48,117 nucleotides of DNA, taken from positions 1 through 48,117 of IMG/VR virus record IMGVR_UViG_3300048589_001596, one strand, 5' to 3'. The notes beneath the pieces were generated by a model. It did not search any database and was not told the DNA's origin. It worked only from the letters and a program-made list of their open reading frames with translations. Source of the DNA: a virus. Shown here piece after piece: positions 1-8,791 of the stretch; position 1 is the first letter of the stretch; every line of letters starts with the position of its first letter. A program made the position numbers and the translations under genes.

Positions 1-1263
1 TCATATCGACAAACCTTTCTCCAAAGGCAATAAAAGTTCTTCAGCCTTGGCAATTTTTGAATCGAGTTCAAGATTAGCATCAACAGTCTTCGTAGACTGC
101 AGCACGAAACGACCTGGGACTGATAATTTAAGCTCGTTTTGGCAGTAGGAAATAAGCCGATCTTTTTGATCCTTCAAATTTGCCGGAATGGTCATGCCAT
201 TGATCTGAGAGGCCTTTGTATGAACAATTTTTGCACGAACAACGAGCAATCGCCGTTGACCTTCCATGGTATCGAGCTTTGCCAGTTTATACTCATCAGC
301 AACACGCTTTGAAGCTTCCTCAGCCTGCTGTTCGATTGCTTTTCTGGACTGCAGGGGGGCTGCTTCATTCTTTATGAAAGGCGAAGTCATGAGTCGAAGA
401 TCTTTCGAGAAAGCCGATGCCGTGCGCATGGAAAACTCCAGGCGCCCTTCGCGCAAAGCGTTAATGACTCTTCCTTCATAGCCTGTGAGAGTCCGTCGCA
501 AGTGAGTTTCCGCACGTTGAAAGTTCCTCTGAATTTCTATGTCCTTCAGGAATGCTGAAAGGCTCAGCTTTTCCAGCCCGGACGCAGCTTGGTCAGTTTC
601 AGCAGCGACCTGAGAAAGTACCAGAACAGTTTCGAGCGAGTTGAATGCAGAGCAGGGTTCGGGATACTTAAGAACACCCGAGTAATAGGTCACGACAGAT
701 TCCACGCCTTTCACAATTTCTGATACAGGCGGGATTGCTGCGGAAATTTTCTCATATAGTTCATTGAAATTTTCCGGTAGACGCCTGGACTGTGTCAGAT
801 CCACCAGCCGATTTTTTATGGAAGCAATGCCTGCACCCAAAATCGTTAATTGACGGAAGGACTCATAGGTACTTTCATTGCTGCAAGCATGATTGGTACG
901 CTTCAAGGCATCATAGGAATTGCGAATTTCTTTTATTCTCTCCAGAGCCAAATTTTGATTAAGCACCGCATCCATGGTCTGGGTGATGAAGCTGCTCAAT
1001 TGCTTGAAATCCTCTGACCGTGTGCTTAGGATTCTATCAAGCTTTTCTCGCTCCAATCCAAAACTTGCTACATCACTTTTGTATTTCGTGACCAGCCTTT
1101 CGTACTCAACGACGAGACGATTTGCCTCCAGATCCGTTTGGATAGTTTCATCCTTGAGTTTCTGCAGCCTCTGCAATTCAAGATTCAAACCCGTGATCTC
1201 TGGCTCAGAAAAAGCCAGTGTTGAAGTCGCAATGAAAAGTACCAGAGTGGCCATCCGAACCAT
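1..1263 (-). CDS. Exported coiled-coil protein of unknown function
   Basis: Encodes about 420 residues. The start chosen is the ATG at 1263, preceded by an AAGAGG ribosome site six bases upstream; a longer TTG start at 1311 has no such support. Residues 1-18 form a Sec signal peptide (MVRMATLVLFIATSTLAFS), followed by a charged, heptad-like region rich in Leu, Glu, Lys and Arg that suggests long coiled coils (about residues 20-120 and 220-350). Two Cys near the middle (within NHACSN and EPCSAF) could pair. It lies in the same direction as, and 60 bases after, another exported protein, so the two are probably cotranscribed. I recognise no family. Confidence 0.7.
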   Translation of the reverse strand: MVRMATLVLFIATSTLAFSEPEITGLNLELQRLQKLKDETIQTDLEANRLVVEYERLVTKYKSDVASFGLEREKLDRILSTRSEDFKQLSSFITQTMDAVLNQNLALERIKEIRNSYDALKRTNHACSNESTYESFRQLTILGAGIASIKNRLVDLTQSRRLPENFNELYEKISAAIPPVSEIVKGVESVVTYYSGVLKYPEPCSAFNSLETVLVLSQVAAETDQAASGLEKLSLSAFLKDIEIQRNFQRAETHLRRTLTGYEGRVINALREGRLEFSMRTASAFSKDLRLMTSPFIKNEAAPLQSRKAIEQQAEEASKRVADEYKLAKLDTMEGQRRLLVVRAKIVHTKASQINGMTIPANLKDQKDRLISYCQNELKLSVPGRFVLQSTKTVDANLELDSKIAKAEELLLPLEKGLSI

Positions 1264-1326
1264 GTTAAACCTCTTTTTTTCAGGAACGATTGCTTCTCCA
1301 ATGGAAGGCAACCGTCTTACTGGTTC

Positions 1327-2322
1327 TCATTCCGCAGACGTAGATACCTTTATCTTTTTCAGAGCATTGGATATTGATATTGAGATAGTTTTCAGCCTGA
1401 TAACCTCGGTATCGATGAATGAATTGAAGTTGTCGGCTACCTTGATTTTTTTATCAATTACCTTGTTAACTTTTTCGGTAAGACTCGTAACAGCCGGAAG
1501 GCAATAGGCATCGGGAATTGTTGATTCGCATTGGGTACCGATAGCCGTTACATCCTTAATATCCTTGATAAGAGCATTGAGGGTATCTATGTCAACGCTG
1601 AAACTCTCTATAAGGGAGGCAAGGACTTCCTTACGCTCGGCGATTTCGGACGCGCCAGAAGAATCAGAATTTAACTGGTCAAGCTCAGCTTGGTATTCGA
1701 CTCGCTCATTGGACAAGGTGGTAACTACGGTTGCGATACGGTTTGGCGATGACTTCAAAACTACCCATTTTGCAGGTAGTTCCACGCTACCGTCTACATC
1801 CCCTTGAAGAGAGACAAGATCGCTTATCGAGATTTCGATAAAGTTTGCGAACTCTTTCAACACATCACTGTTCGGGTAAGATACATTGGAGATGATGTTG
1901 ATGACGCATCCCGGCCATATAGGAGTTGAAGTCGAAGGCGGCTGAAAAATCAGTGAATAAGTTTTGCTATCTTGATCGCTCAACTTATAGGACGTTCGAA
2001 TTTCACCCGATTGATTCCAAAAAAATGCTTGTGACTGATCATCAAATTTCAGCCCCACGTTGAACTGCCTTGATGTCTTGCATTCAAACTTATAGTTTAC
2101 TTTGTTGGTGATCGGTGTCGAATTCAAGAATTCGACCATCGGCTTAGTGACCGCGTTTGGCTGGAAGGTAATCTGTTTCTCTTCAGGCATTCTCGCGCAG
2201 TCGTAGTAGAGGCCAAATTGTTGCGTCGGACAGATATTCGACGCATCGAGAAGAACCTCACCCTGCAAATGTTGACTAATAAAAAATAGCAAAAGTACTA
2301 TTGAGTGGTAAAATAATCTCAT
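1327..2322 (-). CDS. Exported protein of unknown function, C-terminal coiled coil
   Basis: 331 residues with an N-terminal signal peptide (MRLFYHSIVLLLFFISQHLQG) and an AAGAGGAA ribosome site eight bases before the ATG. The first half looks beta-rich with scattered Cys (NICPTQQ, YDCARM, KFECKT, PGCVI), which fits a disulfide-stabilised periplasmic or surface domain. From about residue 205 the sequence becomes helical and charged, like the coiled coil of the downstream neighbour. Two further Cys (TQCES, DAYCLP) sit in that part. The shared layout with the next gene suggests the two products act together, but no function can be named. Confidence 0.7.
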   Translation of the reverse strand: MRLFYHSIVLLLFFISQHLQGEVLLDASNICPTQQFGLYYDCARMPEEKQITFQPNAVTKPMVEFLNSTPITNKVNYKFECKTSRQFNVGLKFDDQSQAFFWNQSGEIRTSYKLSDQDSKTYSLIFQPPSTSTPIWPGCVINIISNVSYPNSDVLKEFANFIEISISDLVSLQGDVDGSVELPAKWVVLKSSPNRIATVVTTLSNERVEYQAELDQLNSDSSGASEIAERKEVLASLIESFSVDIDTLNALIKDIKDVTAIGTQCESTIPDAYCLPAVTSLTEKVNKVIDKKIKVADNFNSFIDTEVIRLKTISISISNALKKIKVSTSAE

Positions 2323-2375
2323 ATAGAGTTCCTCTTCTTGAAAAAGCGCGATTTATTCCAAAGAAAGAAGCTAAG

Positions 2376-3065
2376 TTATGGCCTTTCCTCAAGAACCATC
2401 AGCTCGATGTCCCCGTAAACTAGCTCTTGAACACGGTCGCTTCGAAAAACTGCGTAGAATTCGTTAGAAGGACATGTTTCTGGGGTAATCGGCCTAGAAA
2501 CAAGCAACTCTTTGACAGGACGCCAAGTACCAAATTCTTTGAACAATGCAAATTTATCAGAATAAGAGGCGGGATCGCCTATACGATCAGCGGCAGTATT
2601 ACCCTTGCAAGCCAGCTGCAGAAGGAATCCCGACGTGTCAGCCCCGAAGAAGCCATCAATTTCAGGTGTTTTGTATTCAAACCATTGCGTTACCTGGATC
2701 CGATATCTCACGTTTTCTTTTCTTCCAGCAATTCTAAAGGGAAGGTAACGGTGTATATGGCCTCCAGTTCCAAACTGATGGACATATTTATCGTTCGGAT
2801 CCCTGGTGCTTATGAAATGGTTCCCGTTGACGTTTTTCGCATAATAAAGTTGATATGCAAACGTGGGCCCCCAGTTGACAGTATCACCTTCATTTTTGAA
2901 CCAAAGATTAAACCTACCAGCCACTGGCGTAACCGGATGGGTATTGATATCGAAAGGCTCATTAAACCTGAGTGCCGATCCATCTACTGGAATAGAAATC
3001 GGCTCTGCTGCATACAATGAGGTTGTCGCAATGAAAGAGAGAGCGACTAACATTTTCCCGATCAT
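2376..3065 (-). CDS. Exported protein of unknown function
   Basis: About 229 residues. The ATG at 3065 is chosen because GGAG lies six bases upstream; an upstream in-frame start at 3089 lacks a site. The product begins with a signal peptide (MIGKMLVALSFIATTSLYAAE). The mature part is rich in aromatic residues and beta-prone stretches, with only two Cys (LACKG, ETCPS). It is the first gene of the leftward run of three exported-protein genes, 54 bases before the next. No domain is recognised. It could be a surface or secreted factor of the host or an accessory gene near the prophage border. Confidence 0.65.
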   Translation of the reverse strand: MIGKMLVALSFIATTSLYAAEPISIPVDGSALRFNEPFDINTHPVTPVAGRFNLWFKNEGDTVNWGPTFAYQLYYAKNVNGNHFISTRDPNDKYVHQFGTGGHIHRYLPFRIAGRKENVRYRIQVTQWFEYKTPEIDGFFGADTSGFLLQLACKGNTAADRIGDPASYSDKFALFKEFGTWRPVKELLVSRPITPETCPSNEFYAVFRSDRVQELVYGDIELMVLEERP

Positions 3066-3485
3066 GTTTGGCTCCGTAGTTATGATCAAAAATAAAATTG
3101 TGAGTAATGTGCACCTTCACTCTGAACAAACCGTTTTGGTTAATCGCTGGGATAGAAAATCGCGCAGCCCATGGCAATCGAATGCTTCGACCGATAATAA
3201 ATTGCTTCTTTGAAGAATCGTTTGACAGCGATTTACAGCAGCATCAAAGCTGTAACCTGTTGAATTACATGATCAGAGAGATAGGGAAATGAAGCAATTA
3301 TGCAAAATAAATGCTAATTTATGGCGTGCCTTGCTTCTTTTGAAAATAGCCGACATCGGTTAACTCCTGCTCTTATGGCATATTATTCCAAGAAATCTTT
3401 ACCCGCAGCGGTTCAAGAACACTTTGGTAGCTCTCCAAAGCCATGCTATGAAAGGACTGCAACTATTGAACTAGTGGGGGTCTGA
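3066..3485. other. Divergent intergenic region between exported-protein run and regulator gene
   Basis: No gene could be supported in these 420 bases on either strand; short ORFs present lack ribosome sites. It must carry promoters for the leftward run ending at 1 and the rightward regulator at 3486. The stretch around 3285-3340 is AT-rich, as expected for promoters, but I could not settle on clear -35/-10 boxes. Confidence 0.4.
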
Positions 3486-4202
3486 ATGACTCGTAAGGTG
3501 TGCGAGTATCTAAAGCCAAGGATTAATGAATACGTGGCCGAGAAAAAAGAAAGCCTCCGTTGGTTTTCACGGCAAACAAAAGTGGATTACACCACGATCT
3601 ATCGTTTATCCAACGGCGACCAAAAGTCGTTGTCTTTTTTGAATGCACACAAGATTCTTAAGGCTTTGGAGCCTACAAGCTTTCTAAATGTCCTGGGTGA
3701 ATGCTATCCAGGCGAAACGAAAGAATTCGTTGCAAAAGCAGATTTTGCTGAACCAATTGCCAGAAAACTCGCTAGTGATCGAGCAATTTATCGAGTATTC
3801 GTATACGCAGCCGAAACTCCCCATGCAAATCGAGAAAGTCTTGGGCAAAGGTTTGGCACCGAAGGTATTGGATACTTGAATAAATTGGTAGAAATTGGAG
3901 CAATCAGCGAAACAGAAAACGGCGCTTTCATCGACAATATTGCCGGAATAATCTTTCCTAGTGAGGAAGCGATAAAACAAGTTTCAATGCACCATTTTGA
4001 GATGGTTTCTCTCGACACTCCAGGTTCAGCTATTGAAAATATTCGAGGCGCACTGAGTGAGGAAGGCTTGGTAGACTGGTATCAGGCCAAGGAAGAATAT
4101 AAAGCCAAGCTCCACAGAATTTTGAACGAGAAAAAAGGTGAGATAGTTGTCGTTGCATCCCTGGTTCAGGGACCAACGGAATCCGAGGAGATCAAGAAAT
4201 GA
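3486..4202 (+). CDS. HTH-type transcriptional regulator coupled to an exported protein gene
   Basis: 238 residues. The N-terminus contains a helix-turn-helix-like segment (about residues 18-50, around WFSRQTKVDYTTIYRLSNG), followed by ILKALEP. The middle (about 115-150) reads like a winged helix (LGQRFGTEGIGYLNKLVEIG), and the C-terminus is helical. The layout resembles the TIGR02147/DUF4423 regulators of deltaproteobacteria and Fibrobacter, though I cannot confirm membership. GGGGGTC lies just before the ATG. The stop overlaps the start of the next gene (ATGA), so the exported protein is translationally coupled. The region after its HTH resembles that of the regulator at 4817-5563. Confidence 0.65.
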   Translation: MTRKVCEYLKPRINEYVAEKKESLRWFSRQTKVDYTTIYRLSNGDQKSLSFLNAHKILKALEPTSFLNVLGECYPGETKEFVAKADFAEPIARKLASDRAIYRVFVYAAETPHANRESLGQRFGTEGIGYLNKLVEIGAISETENGAFIDNIAGIIFPSEEAIKQVSMHHFEMVSLDTPGSAIENIRGALSEEGLVDWYQAKEEYKAKLHRILNEKKGEIVVVASLVQGPTESEEIKK

Positions 4203-4615
4203 AACAGGTTTTACCTTTGCTTACCATATTGCTTGCAACATCTGATTCCTTAGCTGGCAGTGGCATGAGCGGTGGCACCCCACCCGCACGCGAGCAGCTT
4301 GCAGAGTTGCTTATGTCTGCTGATCTCGGTCGAGGCGCACTCTTTGACAATGGTCTTGGAGATATTGGGCTGCTGACCAATCGACAGCTACAGCCGCAAA
4401 TGACGCTCACAAAAAGCCAGCTGCTGAGAGCTGACATTGAGGTACCGGAAACGGATTTCGACATGCTACGGGATCGCAAGCTGCCGATCGACTCTGTCGG
4501 CAGCTCTGGGGAAAACAAGTCATTTCAGATTTCGGCTGGCGATCAACTCGACAGCCTGATCCTCATCGATCGCCGAGCCTCAGCAAGGGCCGACGTCGCT
4601 CCTATACGTCCTTAG
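4199..4615 (+). CDS. Small exported protein, partner of the upstream regulator
   Basis: 138 residues with a signal peptide (MKQVLPLLTILLATSDSLAG) and a mature part that is Gly/Pro-rich at first, then acidic and mostly lacking Cys. No enzyme motif is visible. The ATG overlaps the regulator stop by four bases, so both come from one transcript, and a hairpin terminator follows at 4659. Pairing of a cytoplasmic DNA-binding protein with a co-translated exported protein suggests signalling or envelope-stress feedback, but that is inference only. Confidence 0.6.
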   Translation: MKQVLPLLTILLATSDSLAGSGMSGGTPPAREQLAELLMSADLGRGALFDNGLGDIGLLTNRQLQPQMTLTKSQLLRADIEVPETDFDMLRDRKLPIDSVGSSGENKSFQISAGDQLDSLILIDRRASARADVAPIRP

Positions 4616-4658
4616 AATCGGTCGACGATTACTCTTGCATTATTCTATTCGCAAAAAA

Positions 4659-4686
4659 CCGGTAGTAAAATACCGGGGCTTTTTTT
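4659..4686 (+). terminator. Rho-independent terminator after the regulator/exported-protein operon
   Basis: CCGGTA (4659-4664), loop GTAAAA, TACCGG (4671-4676), GGC, then a run of seven T (4680-4686). An A-run precedes the stem (4653-4658), so it could also stop transcripts coming leftward from the gene ending at 4817. Confidence 0.75.
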
Positions 4687-4816
4687 CCCGCACTCAGGCG
4701 GCATCTCCGGACCGAGTAATAATAGGTTTGAATCTGCAGCTCAGATTTATGGGAGTGTTTCGCGGGCTGAGGCAACCGGTGGACTGCTTCCAAATCAACG
4801 GCCATTCGATGAGTCT

Positions 4817-5563
4817 CTATTGTTCCGTTTGCGAATCTGGTTTTGCTTTTTTTCTCATTCGCGAAAGAACTTCCGACGAATAAACTACAACCAATCCATT
4901 TGTAGATTTTTCGAGAAAGACTGCAGTTTTCCATTCCGGGTCTGCAGCATGAAGTTTATATTCCAATCCCCCAACTTTTAGAAATGCCTCCTGCTTCGTG
5001 TCCAAAAGTTTTTGGAAAGTCGACCTGCCGACCATAACAATGGTGCCACTCACCTTTCCGCCGACCAAAATTGATCTCTCTGGCCCAGGATAAAGAAGGC
5101 CATTGTTGAAGACAATAGTCATCCCTTCCTTGACATTATTCAAGACATCCTGCAGAACATTTCCTTCGACATCCATTGCCTTTTCCGCGAACTCTGCAAA
5201 GTCTTGTACAGTCAATGCAGTCTTAGTTATGCCTTTGATGGCAAAATCCATGGACGCAGCTAATACGGGAAAAAATTTTGCGATGAACATCATGAATTCT
5301 TTTGGGGTTGCGATCACCTTCAGGATAGCAAGCGTGTTTTCTGTATTGGTTATCGTGCCCGGTTTGAAAGCATCCGAGATCGTTGTAGTGGCTACCTCGG
5401 CCCTATCGTGTAGCCTGGATTGCTTTCTGCCTTTACCGCCGGAAAGCCAACGATTCATGTAGCGCACCAGTTCCTTCTGTCTCTCGACTTCAAGAATATC
5501 TGGCTCTTTTTTCTTTCTGATCTTGCCTGCTTTCAGGTTTGGCTTCGGCAGTTTCATATCCAT
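4817..5563 (-). CDS. HTH-containing regulator, candidate prophage repressor
   Basis: About 248 residues. The ATG at 5563 is preferred: AGGGAGG sits nine bases upstream, whereas the GTG at 5572 is directly against that site. The basic N-terminus leads to a helix-turn-helix-like stretch (about residues 45-75, around RAEVATTTISDAFKPG), followed by LAILKVIATPKEF, which resembles the equivalent region of the regulator at 3486-4202. The C-terminal half has no recognisable Ser/Lys LexA-type peptidase. It points away from the early phage genes across a long control region, the usual place of a lysogeny repressor. A host regulator next to the prophage is the alternative. Confidence 0.5.
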   Translation of the reverse strand: MDMKLPKPNLKAGKIRKKKEPDILEVERQKELVRYMNRWLSGGKGRKQSRLHDRAEVATTTISDAFKPGTITNTENTLAILKVIATPKEFMMFIAKFFPVLAASMDFAIKGITKTALTVQDFAEFAEKAMDVEGNVLQDVLNNVKEGMTIVFNNGLLYPGPERSILVGGKVSGTIVMVGRSTFQKLLDTKQEAFLKVGGLEYKLHAADPEWKTAVFLEKSTNGLVVVYSSEVLSRMRKKAKPDSQTEQ

Positions 5564-5731
5564 TACGCTCACCCTCCCTACTCATACTGCGGGACCCGTC
5601 AATGCGACTCGGAACGAGAAGTCTTTGAGATGTAGTCACAAATAGTTAGAGATACTGGGATTGCTAAGATATTGCGGGTTGGGCGTAGAATTCCCGATGC
5701 TTTAACAGGAATCGGTGGATGCAATAATTTC

Positions 5732-5824
5732 ATGTCTTTACATGCAGCCTTCACGGTCAAGGAAGTCGCGAATCAGCTCCGGCTCACCCTGCGCCAAAAA
5801 AGTCCAGAATTTTTAATACAATAA
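5732..5824 (+). pseudogene. Remnant of a HTH_17/excisionase-like DNA-binding gene
   Basis: A 30-codon ORF reads FTVKEVANQLRLTLR near its start, which matches the opening of the MerR/excisionase-type HTH_17 domain, then runs into an unrelated tail and stops. The second helix and the rest of the domain are missing. It is probably a broken gene or a chance match; a real 30-residue peptide is unlikely. Confidence 0.3.
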
Positions 5825-6306
5825 TTTCAGTTAATTAGAATTACAGCAAGCGGCGCGTCAACATGCATTTTTTAAAATGTCGAATATTTTTCGCTAATTG
5901 AAAGCGTAGGAGCAGTTTTTTCGGAAAAAAACCCGAAAAAGGGAGAAGTTGGGGGGTGGGGCGCGGCCACTTCGTCAAGCCCTTCATGCGTTCGTCCGGA
6001 ATGAAGCGCTGCATTTCTGAGTAACCTTCGCGGAAAGCTGACGCACAGTCTGTGCCATCCGAACCGTCTCAAATCGCAGGTATTCATTACCTCAAAAAAG
6101 AGCCAATCAACCGAAACAAAAATCCGAATGTCAAGTGGCCACCAGCCCACTCGCCAGCGGGATAACCTCGCTGGTAGTCTCAGAAGCTGGGCAACATCCA
6201 AGCCAACAGGCTTAATGAAAACCCTTGAAAATCAGCAGCTTCATGATTCCACTCCGTTGAATCTTTTATATAAATATAAGAGAAGGAGAAGGAAGGGGAA
6301 GATATT

Positions 6307-6330
6307 ATTTAGATACTATCGTATCTAAAT
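6307..6330. promoter_or_regulatory. Operator-like palindrome before the early operon
   Basis: ATTTAGATAC (6307-6316), spacer TATC, GTATCTAAAT (6321-6330): perfect 10-bp arms, 65 bases before the primase start. The size and symmetry fit a dimeric repressor site. The AGATAC half-site recurs in the large inverted repeat at 8841-8886. The regulator that binds it is unknown; the protein at 4817-5563 is the obvious candidate. Confidence 0.5.
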
Positions 6331-6394
6331 CTCTCTGCTGCTGAAAAACGAGTCGATTGCAATAACTCTTTTTCCAAGACAGCAGAGGTGAAAT

Positions 6395-8791
6395 CTGAGT
6401 GATCATTCTTTTTCAACAGACATCGCAGAAATTGAAAACAGAATTACTCCTACCGGTCTTGCAAAATATCTTGGATTTCAGATCGAAAGAGGTCGGATAA
6501 GTTGTCCCTTTCATTCGGGCGACAGACGCACGATGAGATGCAATGACCCGGAAAGGTCTTTCACCTGTCAGACCACATCGTGTATTGCAAATCGCTCTGA
6601 GATCGACCTCGTTGAGTTCTACTGTCACGTCCGAAGCACCATTTTCAGCCAGGCAGTGGCGGAATTAAAGACCATCGAGGTCCTGGGTGAACCTCCCCGG
6701 CCTGAGACGAAAACGTCCAGAGGATTCGCAAGTGCTGCCGAGCTTCTGGACTTTCATCGAAAATCCCAGCCGGAATATGAATTTAAATCCGAACACGTCT
6801 GGCACAACTCTGAGCATCGGGCGCAAAGAATCGTTTGGAGATTCGAGCGCAAAGTCGGAAGTGGCACCGGCGCAGCGGGGTTGATTCTCCATGGCAATTT
6901 CTACCGCGGGAAGTGGTATCGAACCCGCCTTCAGACAGCCAAGGCCCCCATGCCCTACAACTGGCACCTTAACCAAACCAGCAGTTTCCTTCTGATCTGT
7001 CGGGACGAGCTCGAGGCGGATTTCGCTCAGAAGATGGGACAGCCGGCGGTGGCCATTTCTTCGCTCGGCGTCTGGGAAAGCGCTTATGCAGGGCTATTCG
7101 GTTCCCTCGACGTCGGGGTCCTCGTCGATCCCGGGGCCGGGGGGCTTGAGTATCGGAAGGATGCAAGTCGGGACCTGCTGGCAGTCGTCCGATCGCTGCG
7201 CCTTGTAGAGCTTCCTCGGCTGGGGCCTGAAATCGACCCCCTGCGCCTTCGCGAGATTGTGGCTTCTTCGGATGACGTCCTCAATCCTTGGGAGCGGCCA
7301 GAGCTGCCTTTGACCGCTTTTGAAGCGATTCCCAACTTTGACGCCGATGAGATGCTGCCCGAGTCGATCCGCTATCATCTCGTGAACCTCAGTGATGACC
7401 TTCAGTGCCCTGTGGATATGCTCGCAGCTCCGGCTATTGCTGGCCTTTCGGTGTTGATTGGCCGTAAGCTCACCGTCCAGCCCAAGCCGCAGTCGCCTGA
7501 ATTCAAGGTCGCGATCCCGCTTTGGTGCGTTCTGATTGCCGACCCCGGCCAGAAAAAGACGCAGATACTGAAATCAGCTCTGGCTCCAATCTTTGCAATC
7601 GAGGATGCATTTGCCCCTGAGAACACCACCCAGGCGGCTCAGAAAGCCTTCGACACGAAGGCCCTGATAATAAAAGAGCGTGATCTTGACGCAAGACTTT
7701 CTGAGGCAGTAAAGTCTGGCAACCAAACAGTTCAGCATCACCTTCGTGAAAGCCTCATCTCGGTGGAAGAGGAAAAGTCCGCACTCGCAGCTAAAGGTCC
7801 CCGCCAGTATATCCTGAGAGATGCAACTCCGGAGAAGATGCTCGAGATCCTCGTTCAGAACCAAAACGGTTGCATGCAATTTGCAGATGAGGTTCCCGGA
7901 TGGTGGCGATCGCTCAGTACAAGCCACCTTGATATGCGCAAATTGTTTCTGGAGGGATGGGGTGGACTCAAGATTCATGTTCAGAGAAAATCGTACAGCC
8001 TCCGTGGAGACTCGATCCTGTCTGTGGTTGGCGGGGCTCAGCCAGCTTGGATCGAGTCACTGGTGGAAAGCCTGCGGAAAGGAGGGCAGGAAAACGACGG
8101 CTTGATCAACCGTTTTTCTTTGCTCATAAACCACGAACCGATTCTTGGGAAATGGGAATACGTTGATCGAAAGCAGAGCCCGCAGGCCAAGGAATGGTAT
8201 GAAACCATTTTTGGCGCGTTCCACGGGCTGACGACTGACGAGATTCTTAAGGACAGGAAGACGGGGGACTCAAATTCGATCCGCTTTTCATGTGAAGCGC
8301 AGGAGGTATTCATCTCCTGGATCACAACCAAGGAAAACGCGATCAGGGAAGGGCTCTATCCGAGACTGCTCGCTTCCCATGCTTCAAAGTACACGACGCT
8401 TTTCGCTTCGTTGGCTCTCATATTCCATTTGATATTTTTCTTTGAAGGCAAGACAGAAGTCTCTGAAGAGATTTCCGTCCACGCCGCAAACCTTGCAAGA
8501 AAATGGTGCGACTACCTCTTCCATCATGCCCGCCGAACTCTCTCAGAGACCGAACCCTATCCCCTCGCAGTGAGGGCGCTGGCCTTGCTGATTTCAAACG
8601 GCGAACTTAAAGATGGCTCATCTTTGTCGGCCCTCCACGAAAGAAAGCACCTTCACCTTCGCGACGTGAAAGAGATCCGGAAAGCTCTCGATTTTCTTGC
8701 GGGCAAGAAGATCGTCCGTCTGGTCGGGAAAGGCAACGCCGAGTTGATTCGCATCAATCCTCATGCATCCACTTTCCAGTCCTCCCCCTGA
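6395..8791 (+). CDS. Phage primase with CHC2 zinc finger and DUF3987-type helicase-like domain
   Basis: About 798 residues. The reading frame opens after a TGA at 6389, and the only well-placed start is CTG at 6395, six bases after AGAGG; the first in-frame ATG (6533) would cut into the zinc finger. Residues about 35-70 carry a CPFH..C..FTCQTTSC pattern as in CHC2 primase fingers. Residues about 100-230 would be a TOPRIM-like part. From about residue 310 the sequence matches the DUF3987/YfjI type, with a phosphate-loop-like DPGQKKT near residue 385. Role: priming and opening of the phage origin. It leads the rightward early operon. Confidence 0.75.
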   Translation: MSDHSFSTDIAEIENRITPTGLAKYLGFQIERGRISCPFHSGDRRTMRCNDPERSFTCQTTSCIANRSEIDLVEFYCHVRSTIFSQAVAELKTIEVLGEPPRPETKTSRGFASAAELLDFHRKSQPEYEFKSEHVWHNSEHRAQRIVWRFERKVGSGTGAAGLILHGNFYRGKWYRTRLQTAKAPMPYNWHLNQTSSFLLICRDELEADFAQKMGQPAVAISSLGVWESAYAGLFGSLDVGVLVDPGAGGLEYRKDASRDLLAVVRSLRLVELPRLGPEIDPLRLREIVASSDDVLNPWERPELPLTAFEAIPNFDADEMLPESIRYHLVNLSDDLQCPVDMLAAPAIAGLSVLIGRKLTVQPKPQSPEFKVAIPLWCVLIADPGQKKTQILKSALAPIFAIEDAFAPENTTQAAQKAFDTKALIIKERDLDARLSEAVKSGNQTVQHHLRESLISVEEEKSALAAKGPRQYILRDATPEKMLEILVQNQNGCMQFADEVPGWWRSLSTSHLDMRKLFLEGWGGLKIHVQRKSYSLRGDSILSVVGGAQPAWIESLVESLRKGGQENDGLINRFSLLINHEPILGKWEYVDRKQSPQAKEWYETIFGAFHGLTTDEILKDRKTGDSNSIRFSCEAQEVFISWITTKENAIREGLYPRLLASHASKYTTLFASLALIFHLIFFFEGKTEVSEEISVHAANLARKWCDYLFHHARRTLSETEPYPLAVRALALLISNGELKDGSSLSALHERKHLHLRDVKEIRKALDFLAGKKIVRLVGKGNAELIRINPHASTFQSSP

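Larger units (their letters stand above)
5564..6394. other. Prophage control region without an intact gene
   Basis: About 830 bases between the candidate repressor and the primase. It holds an excisionase-like remnant (5732-5824), an AGATAC motif near the repressor start (about 5650), a G-rich tract around 5941-5965, a purine-rich stretch at 6280-6300 and the palindrome at 6307. Longer ORFs on the minus strand here (5872-6201) read as composition artefacts. Confidence 0.4.

Noticed and set aside
4817-5563. LexA-type self-cleaving repressor
   Set aside because: No Ser/Lys peptidase motif or Ala-Gly cleavage site in the C-terminal half, so only a general regulator call is made.
5872-6201. 109-codon minus-strand ORF in the control region
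   Set aside because: Composition is odd (Arg/Leu-rich shadow of a G-rich tract), there is no good ribosome site, and it would cross the expected early promoter area.
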